A stretch of DNA of 61,278 nucleotides, taken from Alphaproteobacteria bacterium HGW-Alphaproteobacteria-6 (GTDB lineage: Bacteria > Pseudomonadota > Alphaproteobacteria > Rhodobacterales > Rhodobacteraceae). The notes under the pieces were generated by a model. It worked only from the letters and a program-made list of their open reading frames with translations. It had not been told where the DNA came from and did no database searches. Numbering within the stretch: the stretch's first letter is position 1; the number at the start of each line of letters is the position of its first letter. A program made the translations under genes and the position numbers. The stretch lies in contig PHEC01000003.1 in assembly GCA_002841115.1 (NCBI GenBank), forward strand, positions 1 to 61,278. The letters run 5' to 3'. Positions 8,957-16,871 of this stretch are shown here, in pieces.

Positions 8957-9843
8957 CAGTCCTGCCCCCGCTGGGTCGGGTCAAGCACGTCGCGCAGCGC
9001 GTCGCCGACCAGGTTGAAGGCCAGCGCCAGCAGAAGGATTGCGGCACCGGGCAGAAAGACCAGCCAGGGCGCGGACTGGAAATAGGTCTGGTTCTCGAAG
9101 ATGATGTTGCCCCAGCTTGGCGTCGGCGGCTGCACGCCGACGCCGAGATAGCTCAGCGTTGCCTCCAGCAGCACCGTGGTCGAGATGCCGAGCGTGCCCC
9201 AGACGATGATCGTCGGCACCAGATGCGGCAGGATGTGATGCCAGAGGATCCGCCCGGTGCCGGCGCCCAGCGCCCGCTCGGCGGCGATGAACTCGCGCGC
9301 CGCCAGCGCCGTCGTCTCGGTATAGATCACCCGCGCGGTCTGCACCCAGTTGACCAGCGCGATGACCATGGCGACGATCCACAGCGAGGGCGTGAAGATC
9401 GCCGCCAGGGTGATCGCCAGCAAGAGCGCCGGAAACGCCATCATCAGGTCGGTGAAGCGCATCAGCACCGCGCCGATCCAGCCGCGGAAATAGCCCGCCA
9501 CCAGCCCGACCAGGGTGCCGATCGTCAGCGCCATGCCATTGGCGACGACCCCGATCACCAGCGAGGTGCGCGCGCCGTAAAGGATCCGGCTGAGCAGGTC
9601 GCGCCCGAGAAGGTCGGTGCCAAGCGGATAGGCGCCGCCCGGCGGCAACGGCGCGCCCTCGATCGTCAGCCCGTCGAAATGCTGGGCCTCGGGCGGATAG
9701 GGCGCGAGCCAGGGCGCAAGCACCGCGCCGGCGACGACGAGGGCGATCAGCGCGATCCCGATCAGCGCCAGCGGCCGGCGCATCAGCCGCGCGGACGCCC
9801 CGCGCGGGGCGGCGGACATCGGGGCAAGGACGGTCCCGCTCAT
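8956..9843 (-). CDS. ABC transporter permease (DppC-like)
   Basis: A 295-aa membrane protein of the DppC/OppC branch. It has the characteristic N-terminal segment followed by a periplasmic loop with the HxFGTD-like motif (here YPLGTDLLGRDLLSR), then five more transmembrane segments and the EAA loop (AERALGAGTGRILWHHILPH). It overlaps the ANTAR regulator stop by 4 bp and the DppB-like gene by one base, so the whole set is tightly coupled. Confidence 0.93.
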   Translation of the reverse strand: MSGTVLAPMSAAPRGASARLMRRPLALIGIALIALVVAGAVLAPWLAPYPPEAQHFDGLTIEGAPLPPGGAYPLGTDLLGRDLLSRILYGARTSLVIGVVANGMALTIGTLVGLVAGYFRGWIGAVLMRFTDLMMAFPALLLAITLAAIFTPSLWIVAMVIALVNWVQTARVIYTETTALAAREFIAAERALGAGTGRILWHHILPHLVPTIIVWGTLGISTTVLLEATLSYLGVGVQPPTPSWGNIIFENQTYFQSAPWLVFLPGAAILLLALAFNLVGDALRDVLDPTQRGQD

Positions 9844-10466
9844 CCGCCCCCCCCTTCGGCGGCGCCGTCATCGCCGGGCGCGCTTGTCCCGCCGTCCTTG
9901 CGCGCGACGATGCGCCGCGCGGCTTCCTCGAAGCTGACCCGCCAGGCCATGGCGATCTGGCGCAACTGGGCATAGGCCTCATCCTCGCCCCGCTGCCCGC
10001 GCGCCGCCAGAAGCGTCACCGCCCGCACCACGGTCTGGCGCCCGTCCAGCCGGCGGCGCAGGTCGGCGACCTCGGCTGACAGCGCCAGCCTTGCGTCGAA
10101 GGCCGCCCGCGCGATCAGAAGCGCGCTGTAGGCGCCGCTGTCGCCGACGGGTTTGAGCAACTGGGCATGGGCGCCGGCCTGCAACGACCATTCGATCCGC
10201 CCCGGCGCCTCGGAGCCGATCAGCGCGATCATCGGCATCGGCGCCTCGCCGGGGCGCCAGGGCAATTGCCCGTCATGGCCCATGTCGGCGTCGAAGAAGA
10301 GAAAATCGGCCGCCAGCGCCGCGCCGCCCGGATCGGGCCAGAGGCTGGTCACCTCAAGCCCGATCGCGGTCAGCTGGCGGCTGAGCGCCTGCACCGTCGG
10401 ATGCGGCCGGTGCAGGATCAGCGCCCGCGCCCCGCCAAGGTTGAGGTAGCGGATCGGGTGCCTCAT
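9840..10466 (-). CDS. ANTAR domain antiterminator (AmiR-like)
   Basis: A 208-aa protein with an N-terminal pseudo-receiver domain (residues 1-125, with no canonical phosphorylation site evident), a short coiled-coil linker, and a C-terminal ANTAR-type three-helix bundle (about residues 135-190). AmiR of Pseudomonas is an RNA-binding antiterminator held inactive by AmiC until an amide is bound. Here the gene overlaps the AmiC-like gene by 4 bp upstream and the permease by 4 bp downstream. Amide-responsive antitermination of the importer/amidase operon is therefore the likely job. Confidence 0.88.
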   Translation of the reverse strand: MRHPIRYLNLGGARALILHRPHPTVQALSRQLTAIGLEVTSLWPDPGGAALAADFLFFDADMGHDGQLPWRPGEAPMPMIALIGSEAPGRIEWSLQAGAHAQLLKPVGDSGAYSALLIARAAFDARLALSAEVADLRRRLDGRQTVVRAVTLLAARGQRGEDEAYAQLRQIAMAWRVSFEEAARRIVARKDGGTSAPGDDGAAEGGGG

Positions 10467-11557
10467 GACACCACCCTCAAGCCCGGACCGCGCGCCGCGC
10501 CGGCCCGCGGCCGGGTCAGGTAGGGATCGCCCGCCACCGGCGCGCGGCGCTCGAGCACCGCGAAGGCGCCGCCGCGGACCTGCGCGATCAGCACCGGTAG
10601 CGTGGTGTGATGGGTCTGCGGGTCGATGGCGCTTGCCGCCGCCGCCGGGCCGGCCAGAAGCTGCGCCAGGCTTTCCGCCTCGGCACCGGGCCGATGCGCC
10701 AGAAAGCCTGCCAGTTCATGCACCGCGGCATGGGCGGCCGCCTCGTGCGAGGACCCGAAGGGCCCGCGGCCCGGCCAGCCCGGCGCCCCGCGGAAATAGG
10801 GGCCGGCGGCGATCAGCCCCTCGGCCCGCTCGCCCAGCGCCGGCAGTTCGCATTCGGTCAGGTTGCACGACAGCACCGGGCAATGCGCCGGGCCGAAGGC
10901 CGGATCGGCGCGCCCCAGCGCGTGGCAGGCAGCGAGGAATTCATAGGACGACGGCCCGATCAGCGAATTGAGGATGAAATCCGGCCGGGTCTGGCGGATC
11001 TCTTCGATCATCCGGCCGACCTCGGCCGAGCCGATCGGCAGGTAGCGCTCGCCGAGGATCTGCCCGCCGGCCGCCACCACCGTCTCGCGCGCCAGCCGGT
11101 TCATCTCCCATCCCCAGATATAGTTCGATCCGGTCAGATAGGCGCGCCGCCCGAAGGCCGGCATCGCCCAGTCGAGCAGCGGCAGAAGGTGCTGGTTTGG
11201 GCAGGCATGGGTATAGACGACATGGTCCGAGGCCTCGAACCCCTCGTAGGGCACGGTATACCAGAGCGTGCCGCCGGCCTTTTCCAGGGTCGGGATCACC
11301 TCCTTGCGGCTCCAGGAGGTGACGCAACCGATGACGTGGCGGGCGCGCGTCGTGCGCAGGATCTCCTCGCAGAGCGGGCCGTAGAGGTCGATGTTGCCGC
11401 CGGGGTCACGCTCGACCGGGACGAAGGCGATATCGGTGGCGGGATCGGCGTTGATCGCGGCAATCGCCGACAGGACGCCGGCGCGACAGGCCTCGGAGAT
11501 CAGCGAGTAGCTGCCCGACCGGGAATAGAGAACCCCAAGCTCGATACGCCGCTTCAT
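10463..11557 (-). CDS. AmiC/UrtA-like amide or urea sensor protein
   Basis: A 364-aa type-I periplasmic-binding fold protein (GVLYSRSGSYSLISE at the start, then PSSYEFLAACHALG). It has no signal peptide. This matches AmiC, which works in the cytoplasm as a ligand sensor for AmiR, rather than an exported UrtA. The ATG at 11557 was chosen because the family begins at this MKRRIELGVLYS; the longer reading to 11650 is low-complexity and overlaps leader repeats. It is the first gene of the amide operon and overlaps the ANTAR gene by 4 bp. A Pseudomonas-like AmiC-AmiR pair is the best reading. Confidence 0.88.
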   Translation of the reverse strand: MKRRIELGVLYSRSGSYSLISEACRAGVLSAIAAINADPATDIAFVPVERDPGGNIDLYGPLCEEILRTTRARHVIGCVTSWSRKEVIPTLEKAGGTLWYTVPYEGFEASDHVVYTHACPNQHLLPLLDWAMPAFGRRAYLTGSNYIWGWEMNRLARETVVAAGGQILGERYLPIGSAEVGRMIEEIRQTRPDFILNSLIGPSSYEFLAACHALGRADPAFGPAHCPVLSCNLTECELPALGERAEGLIAAGPYFRGAPGWPGRGPFGSSHEAAAHAAVHELAGFLAHRPGAEAESLAQLLAGPAAAASAIDPQTHHTTLPVLIAQVRGGAFAVLERRAPVAGDPYLTRPRAGAARGPGLRVVS

Positions 11558-11575
11558 CGCTTCATCCGCCCCCCG

Positions 11576-11605
11576 GAACCTGAAAACCCGGAACCCTGAA
11601 ACCCG
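11576..11605 (-). repeat. Two-unit 15-bp repeat in the AmiC leader
   Basis: On the plus strand the units read GAACCTGAAAACCCG and GAACCCTGAAACCCG. In the transcribed (minus) orientation they lie 19-48 bases upstream of the AmiC-like start codon, in the leader where an ANTAR target could sit. A degenerate third unit follows. Function is unknown. Confidence 0.55.
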
Positions 11606-11812
11606 AGGGCGGCAGACCCGAAAACCAAAAACCCCGCCTTCCGTGGGCACGGCGAAGGTGCGGACGGACTGCAGGGCTCGGATGCCGCCGGCCTCGGGCC
11701 GGGATTTCGCCGAGGATGACCGCGACGTGGCCCGGCGTCAAGCGAGACCGCGTGCCTGCCGGCCCCGCAAGCGACCGTGATGGCCGGGACCGTTGCGCGG
11801 GCGGCGCCGGCG

Positions 11813-11850
11813 GAGGCCTCCGGCGGAGGTATTTTGAAACAGAAGAAAGC
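11813..11850. repeat. Dispersed intergenic repeat, copy 2
   Basis: Contains CCTCCGGCGGAGG, a perfect short palindrome, followed by TATTTTGAAACAGAAGAAAGC. Almost identical to the copy at 25705-25742 and inverted relative to the copy at 25762-25829. Confidence 0.7.
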
Positions 11851-11851
11851 C

Positions 11852-11901
11852 GGGCGGGTTTCGGGCGGGCGGGTTTCGGGCGGGCGGGTTTCAGGCGGGC
11901 G
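11852..11901. repeat. 15-bp GC-rich tandem repeat
   Basis: About three units of GGGCGGGCGGGTTTC in direct head-to-tail order, directly abutting the dispersed repeat. Runs of three G at short intervals could form a G-quadruplex on the plus strand. It lies between the formate dehydrogenase terminator-like hairpin and the AmiC leader. Confidence 0.65.
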
Positions 11902-11924
11902 GGCCGGGGCGCGCGGCCCCGGCC
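11902..11924 (-). terminator. GC hairpin after formate dehydrogenase
   Basis: Perfect 9-bp arms GGCCGGGGC and GCCCCGGCC around a 5-base loop, starting about 9 bases after the formate dehydrogenase alpha stop on the minus strand. There is no U tract, so it is a candidate terminator or mRNA-stabilising stem rather than a proven one. Confidence 0.5.
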
Positions 11925-11932
11925 GGTGTCGT

Positions 11933-14692
11933 TCAGGCGGCTTCGACCCGGACGGCGGCGAACTTGAACTCGGGGATCTTGCCGTAGGGGTCGAGCGCGG
12001 GGTTGGTCAGCACATTGGCCGCCGCCTCGACGAAGGCGAAGGGGACAAAGACCATGTCCTCGGCCACCGCCCGGTCGGCCCGCGCCATCGTGGTGATCGC
12101 GCCGCGCCGGGTCACGAGGCGCACCTGTCCGCCCGGCTCGATGCCGAGGCGGCGCAGCGTGGCGGGGTGGAGCGAGCAATTGGCCTCGGGCTCGACCGCG
12201 TCGAGAACCTTCGAGCGCCGGGTCATCGAGCCGGTGTGCCAGTGTTCAAGCTGGCGCCCGGTGGTCAGGATCATCGGGTAGTCGGCATCCGGCACCTCGT
12301 CGGGGGCGATGATCGAGGCCGGGGTGAAGCGGGCGCGCCCGCCGGCACGCGGGAAGCCGTCGCCGAAGACCACCGCATGGCCGGGATGATCGGGGGCCGG
12401 GCAGGGATAGGTCACGGCCCCTTCCGCCTCGAGCCGGTCCCAGGTGATGTTGTCGAGCGATGCCATCCCCTCTTTCATCTCGGCGAAGACTTCGCGCGGG
12501 TGGCTGTAGGTCCAGCCGAGGCCGAGGCGGTTGGCCAGCGCCTGGGTGATCGCCCAGTCCTCGCGCGCCTCGCCGGGGGGGGCGACGGCGGGCCGGCCGA
12601 TCTGCACCTGGCGGTTGGTATTGGTCACCGTGCCGGATTTCTCGTAGAAGGCCGCGGCGGGCAGGATCACGTCGGCGTAATTCGCCGTCTCGGTCAGGAA
12701 GATGTCCTGCACCACGAGGTGATCGAGCTTTGCCAGTGCCGCGCGGGCATGGGTCAGGTCGGGGTCCGACATCGCCGGATTCTCGCCAAGGATATACATG
12801 CCCCGGATGGTGCCGGCATGGACCGCGTCAAGGATCTCGGTCACCGTCAGGCCCTTGTCGCCCGACCAGTCGCCGCTGCCCCAGAGCGCCGAGAAATGGC
12901 CGCGGACCGCGGCATCGGTCACCGTCTGGTAGTCGGGCAGGAACATCGGGATCAGGCCGGCGTCCGAGGCGCCCTGGACGTTGTTCTGGCCGCGCAAGGG
13001 ATGCAGCCCGGTGCCGGGCCGGCCGACATGGCCGCACATCAGAGCCAGAGAGATCAGGCAGCGCGAATTGTCGGTGCCGTGGATGTGCTGGGAAATCCCC
13101 ATGCCCCAGAAGATCATCCCCGCCTTGGCGGTGGCGAAGTCGCGCGCCACCGCGCGCAGGGTCTCGGCCGGGATGCCGCAGATCGCCGCCATCTTCTCGG
13201 GGGCGAAATCGGCCAGATGGGCGCGCTCGGCCTCGAAATTCTCGGTCCAGGCCTCGATGTATTGCCGATCATAGAGCCCTTCCTCGACGATCACATGGCA
13301 GATCGCGTTCAGCATCGCGACATCGGTGCCGGGGCGGAACTTCAGCATCTGGCTGGCGAAGCGGCGCAGGCCGACGCCGCGCGGGTCCATCACGATCAGC
13401 TTGCCGCCGCGTTTGGTGAACTGCTTGAAATAGGTCGCCGCGACCGGGTGGTTCTCGACCGGGTTGCAGCCGATGACGATGGCGACATCGGCGTGTTCGA
13501 TCTCGTTGAAGGTCGCGGTCACCGCACCCGAACCGACATTCTCGATCAGGGCGGCGACCGAGGAGGCATGGCAAAGCCGGGTGCAGTGATCGACATTGTT
13601 GTGGCCGAAGCCCTGGCGGATCAACTTCTGGAAGAGATAGGCCTCCTCGTTGGAGCATTTGGCCGAGCCGAAGCCGGCGACCGCCTGCCCGCCGGTCGCT
13701 GCTGCCAGCGCGGCGAGGCCGCCGGCGGCCGCATCGAGCGCCTCGTCCCAGCTTGCGTCGCGGAAATGCGCCTGCCAGTTGGCCGGATCGACGTTCAGCC
13801 CCTTGGCCGGCGCATCCGCGCGCCGGATCAAGGGCCGGGTCAGCCGGTGCGGGTGGTGGATGTAGTCGAAGCCGAAGCGGCCCTTGACGCAAAGCCGCCC
13901 CTGGTTCGCCGGGCCGTTGATGCCCTCGACGTATTTCACCTTGCCGTCCTTGACCTTCAGGCTGACCTGGCAGCCGACGCCGCAGAACGGGCAGACCGAT
14001 TTCACCTCGGTGTCGAAATCGCGGCTGTCGCCAACCTCATCGGCATCGAGCACGGTTGCCGGCATCAGCGCGCCGGTCGGGCAGGCCTGCACGCATTCGC
14101 CGCAGGCGACGCAGGTCGATTGCCCCATCGGATCGGCCATGTCGAAGACCGGGAAGGTGTCATGCCCCCGGCCCGCCATGCCGATCACGTCATTGACCTG
14201 CACCTCGCGGCAGGCGCGCACGCAAAGCCCGCACTGGATGCAGGCATCCAGATTGACCCGCATCGCGACATGGCTGTCATCGAGCAGCGGGATCCGCGCG
14301 GTATCCATCGCCGCAAAGCGGCTGTCGGTGACGCCGCTTTGCGCCGCCATGTCCCACAGCTGCGACGAGGCATCATGCGCCTTCGCCCGATCGGGCTGAT
14401 CGGCCAGCAGGAGTTCCATCACCATCGCGCGCGACTTTTCCGCCCGCGCGCTGTCGGTCCTGACCACCATGCCGTTGACCGGGTTGCGGCAGCAGGAGGC
14501 GGCCAGCACCCGCTCGCCCTCGACCTCGACCACGCAGGCGCGGCAGTTGCCGTCGGGGCGGTAGCCGGTCTGCTCCTTGTGGCACAGATGCGGTATGGTC
14601 AGGCCCTCGCGCCGGGCGACCTGCCAGATCGTCTCGCCGGGGGCGGCACTGACGGCGCGGCCGTCAAGGGTGAAGGGGATCGCGTCGGCCAT
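11933..14692 (-). CDS. fdsA: NAD-dependent formate dehydrogenase, alpha (catalytic) subunit
   Basis: A 919-aa molybdopterin enzyme that oxidises formate to CO2. It has an N-terminal [2Fe-2S] domain (residues 1-85, C37, C50, C53 and C67/C68), a NuoG-like [4Fe-4S] segment (CIQCGLCVRACR and CVACGECVQACP), the CPFCGVGC cluster motif, and a bis-MGD catalytic domain. The metal ligand is a cysteine, C374, followed by H375 in HCTRLCHASS, so this is not a selenoprotein. The ATG at 14692 lies just after the upstream stop and was preferred to the one at 14704. It matches FdsA of Rhodobacter and Fdh1A of Methylobacterium, and is cytoplasmic. Confidence 0.95.
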   Translation of the reverse strand: MADAIPFTLDGRAVSAAPGETIWQVARREGLTIPHLCHKEQTGYRPDGNCRACVVEVEGERVLAASCCRNPVNGMVVRTDSARAEKSRAMVMELLLADQPDRAKAHDASSQLWDMAAQSGVTDSRFAAMDTARIPLLDDSHVAMRVNLDACIQCGLCVRACREVQVNDVIGMAGRGHDTFPVFDMADPMGQSTCVACGECVQACPTGALMPATVLDADEVGDSRDFDTEVKSVCPFCGVGCQVSLKVKDGKVKYVEGINGPANQGRLCVKGRFGFDYIHHPHRLTRPLIRRADAPAKGLNVDPANWQAHFRDASWDEALDAAAGGLAALAAATGGQAVAGFGSAKCSNEEAYLFQKLIRQGFGHNNVDHCTRLCHASSVAALIENVGSGAVTATFNEIEHADVAIVIGCNPVENHPVAATYFKQFTKRGGKLIVMDPRGVGLRRFASQMLKFRPGTDVAMLNAICHVIVEEGLYDRQYIEAWTENFEAERAHLADFAPEKMAAICGIPAETLRAVARDFATAKAGMIFWGMGISQHIHGTDNSRCLISLALMCGHVGRPGTGLHPLRGQNNVQGASDAGLIPMFLPDYQTVTDAAVRGHFSALWGSGDWSGDKGLTVTEILDAVHAGTIRGMYILGENPAMSDPDLTHARAALAKLDHLVVQDIFLTETANYADVILPAAAFYEKSGTVTNTNRQVQIGRPAVAPPGEAREDWAITQALANRLGLGWTYSHPREVFAEMKEGMASLDNITWDRLEAEGAVTYPCPAPDHPGHAVVFGDGFPRAGGRARFTPASIIAPDEVPDADYPMILTTGRQLEHWHTGSMTRRSKVLDAVEPEANCSLHPATLRRLGIEPGGQVRLVTRRGAITTMARADRAVAEDMVFVPFAFVEAAANVLTNPALDPYGKIPEFKFAAVRVEAA

Positions 14693-14693
14693 G

Positions 14694-16406
14694 TCAGACC
14701 TCATCGGGGAAATGTTTCATCGTCAGGCGGATCGGGTTCGGCGCCGCCTGGCCAAGCCCGCAGATCGAGGCATCGGCCATCACCTCGCAAAGATCCTCAA
14801 GCAGCTCGCGGTCCCAGCTTTCGGCCTGCATCAGCTTGACCGCCTTCTCGCAGCCGACCCGGCAGGGGGTGCACTGGCCACAGGACTCAGCCTCGAAAAA
14901 GCGCAGCATGTTGAGTGCGGCGTCCCTGGCGCTGTCCTGGTCCGACAGGACCACCACGGCGGCCGAGCCGATGAAGGTGCCATAGGGTTGCAGCGTGTCG
15001 AAATCGAGCGGCACATCGTTGATCGAGGCCGGCAGCAGCCCCGAGGACGGCCCGCCCGGCTGATAGGCCTTGAAGACATGCCCCTCGGCCATGCCGCCGG
15101 CGGCCTCGATGATGTCGGTGATGGTCGAGCCGGCCGGCAAGAGGTGGACGCCGGGCCGCGCCACCCGGCCCGAGACCGAATAGCTGCGCAGGCCCTTGCG
15201 CCCGTTCTTCTCGACCGCGTTCAGCACCTCGGGGCCCTCGCGGCAGATCCGCGCGATCCAGTGCAGGGTCTCGACATTGTGAACCAGGGTCGGGCGGTCG
15301 AAGATGCCGACGGCGGCGACATAGGGCGGACGCTGGCGCGGGATGCCGCGCTTGCCCTCGATCGATTCGATCATCGCGCTTTCCTCGCCGCAGATATAGG
15401 CACCCGCACCGCGGCGCAGCTCGATGAAGCCGGGGGCGCAGATGCCGGCCTGTTCCAGCGCCGCGATCTCGGTCGCGAGGATATGCAGCACGGCCGGGTA
15501 TTCGTCGCGCATGTAGACAAAGCAGCGTTCGGCCTCGACCGCCCAGGCGGCGATCAGCATGCCCTCCAGCATCAGATGCGGGCGGCGCTCAAGGTAGTGG
15601 CGGTCCTTGAAGGTGCCCGGCTCGCCCTCGTCGCCGTTCACCGCGAGGTAGCGCGGGCCGGCGCCCGCGCGCACGAAGCCCCATTTCCGGCCCGCGGGGA
15701 AACCGGCGCCGCCAAGGCCGCGCAGCCCGGCGGCCAGCAGGTCTTCCTGCACCTCCTGCCAGTTGCCATCGCGGCGCAGCTTGGCGATGGTCTGATAGCC
15801 GCCATCCCGGCGGCGATACTCCTCCAGCGTCTCATAGGCCGGGATCTCGGGGTGAAAATCGCCCGAAGCCACGATCTCAGCGACCTTTTCCGGTGTCGCG
15901 TGATCGACATGGCGGTGGCCGATCTCGACCACCGGCGCGGTGTCGCAGCGCCCCATGCAGGGCGCGCGCAGCACCCGGATCCGGGCCGGATCATGGCCGG
16001 CGGTCAGCGCCGCGACCAGCGCCTCTGCCCCGGCCAGTTCGCACGACAGCGACTCGCAGACCCGGATCGTCAGGTCGGGCGGCGGTGCCTCGTCCTCGCG
16101 CCGCGGGTCGAAATGCGCGTAGAAGGTCGCGACCTCCCAGATCTCGGCCATGCCGGTGCCGAGTTCCTCGGCCAGGGCGCGCAGATGGGCGGCGCCAAGA
16201 TGGCCGTAACGGTCCTGGATGCGGTGCAGGTATTCGATCAGGAGGTCGCGCCGGCGCGGCCCCTCGCCCAGCAGCGCGCGCACCTCGTCCCAGGCCCGGT
16301 CGTCAAGCTGTCGGCCCTTCGGCGTCTTGCGCCCGCGCCCCTTGCCCGATTTCCACACCCCGTTCCGGTCGTCGTTCTTGTCGTCGCGTGCCATCGTCGC
16401 CGCCAT
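14694..16406 (-). CDS. Formate dehydrogenase beta subunit, FdsG-FdsB fusion (NAD/FMN-binding)
   Basis: A protein of about 570 aa. Residues 1-160 are NuoE/FdsG-like with a [2Fe-2S] site (CESLSC and CMGRCDTAPV). The rest is NuoF/FdsB-like with the FMN/NADH region (GLGGAGFPAGRKWGF, NGDEGEPGTFKDRHY) and a [4Fe-4S] motif (SCGQCTPCRVGC). In Rhodobacter capsulatus these are two separate subunits; here they are one chain, as in the tungsten enzyme FDH1 of Methylobacterium extorquens. Starts at 16406 and 16394 are both possible; the first abuts a GAAGAAGGA purine tract. It ends one base before the alpha subunit ATG. Confidence 0.93.
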   Translation of the reverse strand: MAATMARDDKNDDRNGVWKSGKGRGRKTPKGRQLDDRAWDEVRALLGEGPRRRDLLIEYLHRIQDRYGHLGAAHLRALAEELGTGMAEIWEVATFYAHFDPRREDEAPPPDLTIRVCESLSCELAGAEALVAALTAGHDPARIRVLRAPCMGRCDTAPVVEIGHRHVDHATPEKVAEIVASGDFHPEIPAYETLEEYRRRDGGYQTIAKLRRDGNWQEVQEDLLAAGLRGLGGAGFPAGRKWGFVRAGAGPRYLAVNGDEGEPGTFKDRHYLERRPHLMLEGMLIAAWAVEAERCFVYMRDEYPAVLHILATEIAALEQAGICAPGFIELRRGAGAYICGEESAMIESIEGKRGIPRQRPPYVAAVGIFDRPTLVHNVETLHWIARICREGPEVLNAVEKNGRKGLRSYSVSGRVARPGVHLLPAGSTITDIIEAAGGMAEGHVFKAYQPGGPSSGLLPASINDVPLDFDTLQPYGTFIGSAAVVVLSDQDSARDAALNMLRFFEAESCGQCTPCRVGCEKAVKLMQAESWDRELLEDLCEVMADASICGLGQAAPNPIRLTMKHFPDEV

Positions 16407-16601
16407 TCCTTCTTCGGACCGGCCCCGGTGCCCGTCCACGCCTTCAGGTCGCTTCTGTCAAACCGTGACCGCCCGATCAACCCGGCCTGTCGGTCGAATC
16501 ATTGGCGGAAGGTATCGGTTTTTGCGCACTCGCGCGCAGAATAGCCCGCCCTGCCCGCCGGCCAATGGACAGGATGCGGCGCTTTCGCTATCCGGGGCGG
16601 C

Positions 16602-16871
16602 ATGACATCGGATCAGCCTTGGGATCAGGAACTGGACGCGACCGGGCTTTTGTGCCCGCTGCCGGTGCTCAAGGCGCGCAAGCGGCTGATGGCAATGGCG
16701 CCGGGCGCCGTGCTCAGGCTGGTCGCGACCGACCCGGCGGCGGTGATCGACGTGCCGCATTTCTGCGCCGAGGCCGGGCACGCGCTGATCGCCGCATCGG
16801 CGGAGGGCGCGGCCCAGGTCTATCTGATCCGCCGCCGCGCCGACGCGGCTCAGAGCCCGAAGCCGGCATAG
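16602..16871 (+). CDS. TusA/SirA-like sulfurtransferase
   Basis: An 89-aa protein of the TusA family with the signature CPLPVLKARK near residue 19, where the cysteine carries persulfide sulfur. The family passes sulfur from cysteine desulfurase to tRNA-modification or molybdenum-cofactor enzymes. It is divergent from the formate dehydrogenase operon across a 195-bp spacer and overlaps the 3' end of moeA by 22 bp in convergent orientation. Location between formate dehydrogenase and cofactor genes suggests sulfur supply for FdhD-dependent cofactor sulfuration, which is inference. Confidence 0.88.
   Translation: MTSDQPWDQELDATGLLCPLPVLKARKRLMAMAPGAVLRLVATDPAAVIDVPHFCAEAGHALIAASAEGAAQVYLIRRRADAAQSPKPA

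Larger units (their letters stand above)
11558..11932. other. Intergenic region between formate dehydrogenase and the amide operon
   Basis: About 375 bp with no convincing gene. From left to right it holds a two-unit 15-bp repeat in the AmiC leader, a non-repetitive GC-rich stretch (11606-11810), one copy of the dispersed intergenic repeat, a 15-bp tandem array, and a GC hairpin just after the formate dehydrogenase stop. The leader of an ANTAR-controlled operon would be expected here. I could not identify the usual pair of hexaloop hairpins with confidence. Confidence 0.6.

Noticed and set aside
11558-11650. N-terminal extension of the AmiC-like protein to 11650
   Set aside because: The extra 31 residues are encoded by leader repeats, have no family similarity, and the ATG at 11557 starts the conserved domain.
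11933-14692. Selenocysteine formate dehydrogenase
   Set aside because: The metal-ligand position is an ordinary cysteine codon (C374) and there is no in-frame TGA or SECIS-like context at that site.
11777-14839. A 1020-codon open frame on the plus strand opposite formate dehydrogenase
   Set aside because: Its product is His/Arg/Gly-rich without any domain and it is antisense to a clear formate dehydrogenase; a high-GC shadow frame.
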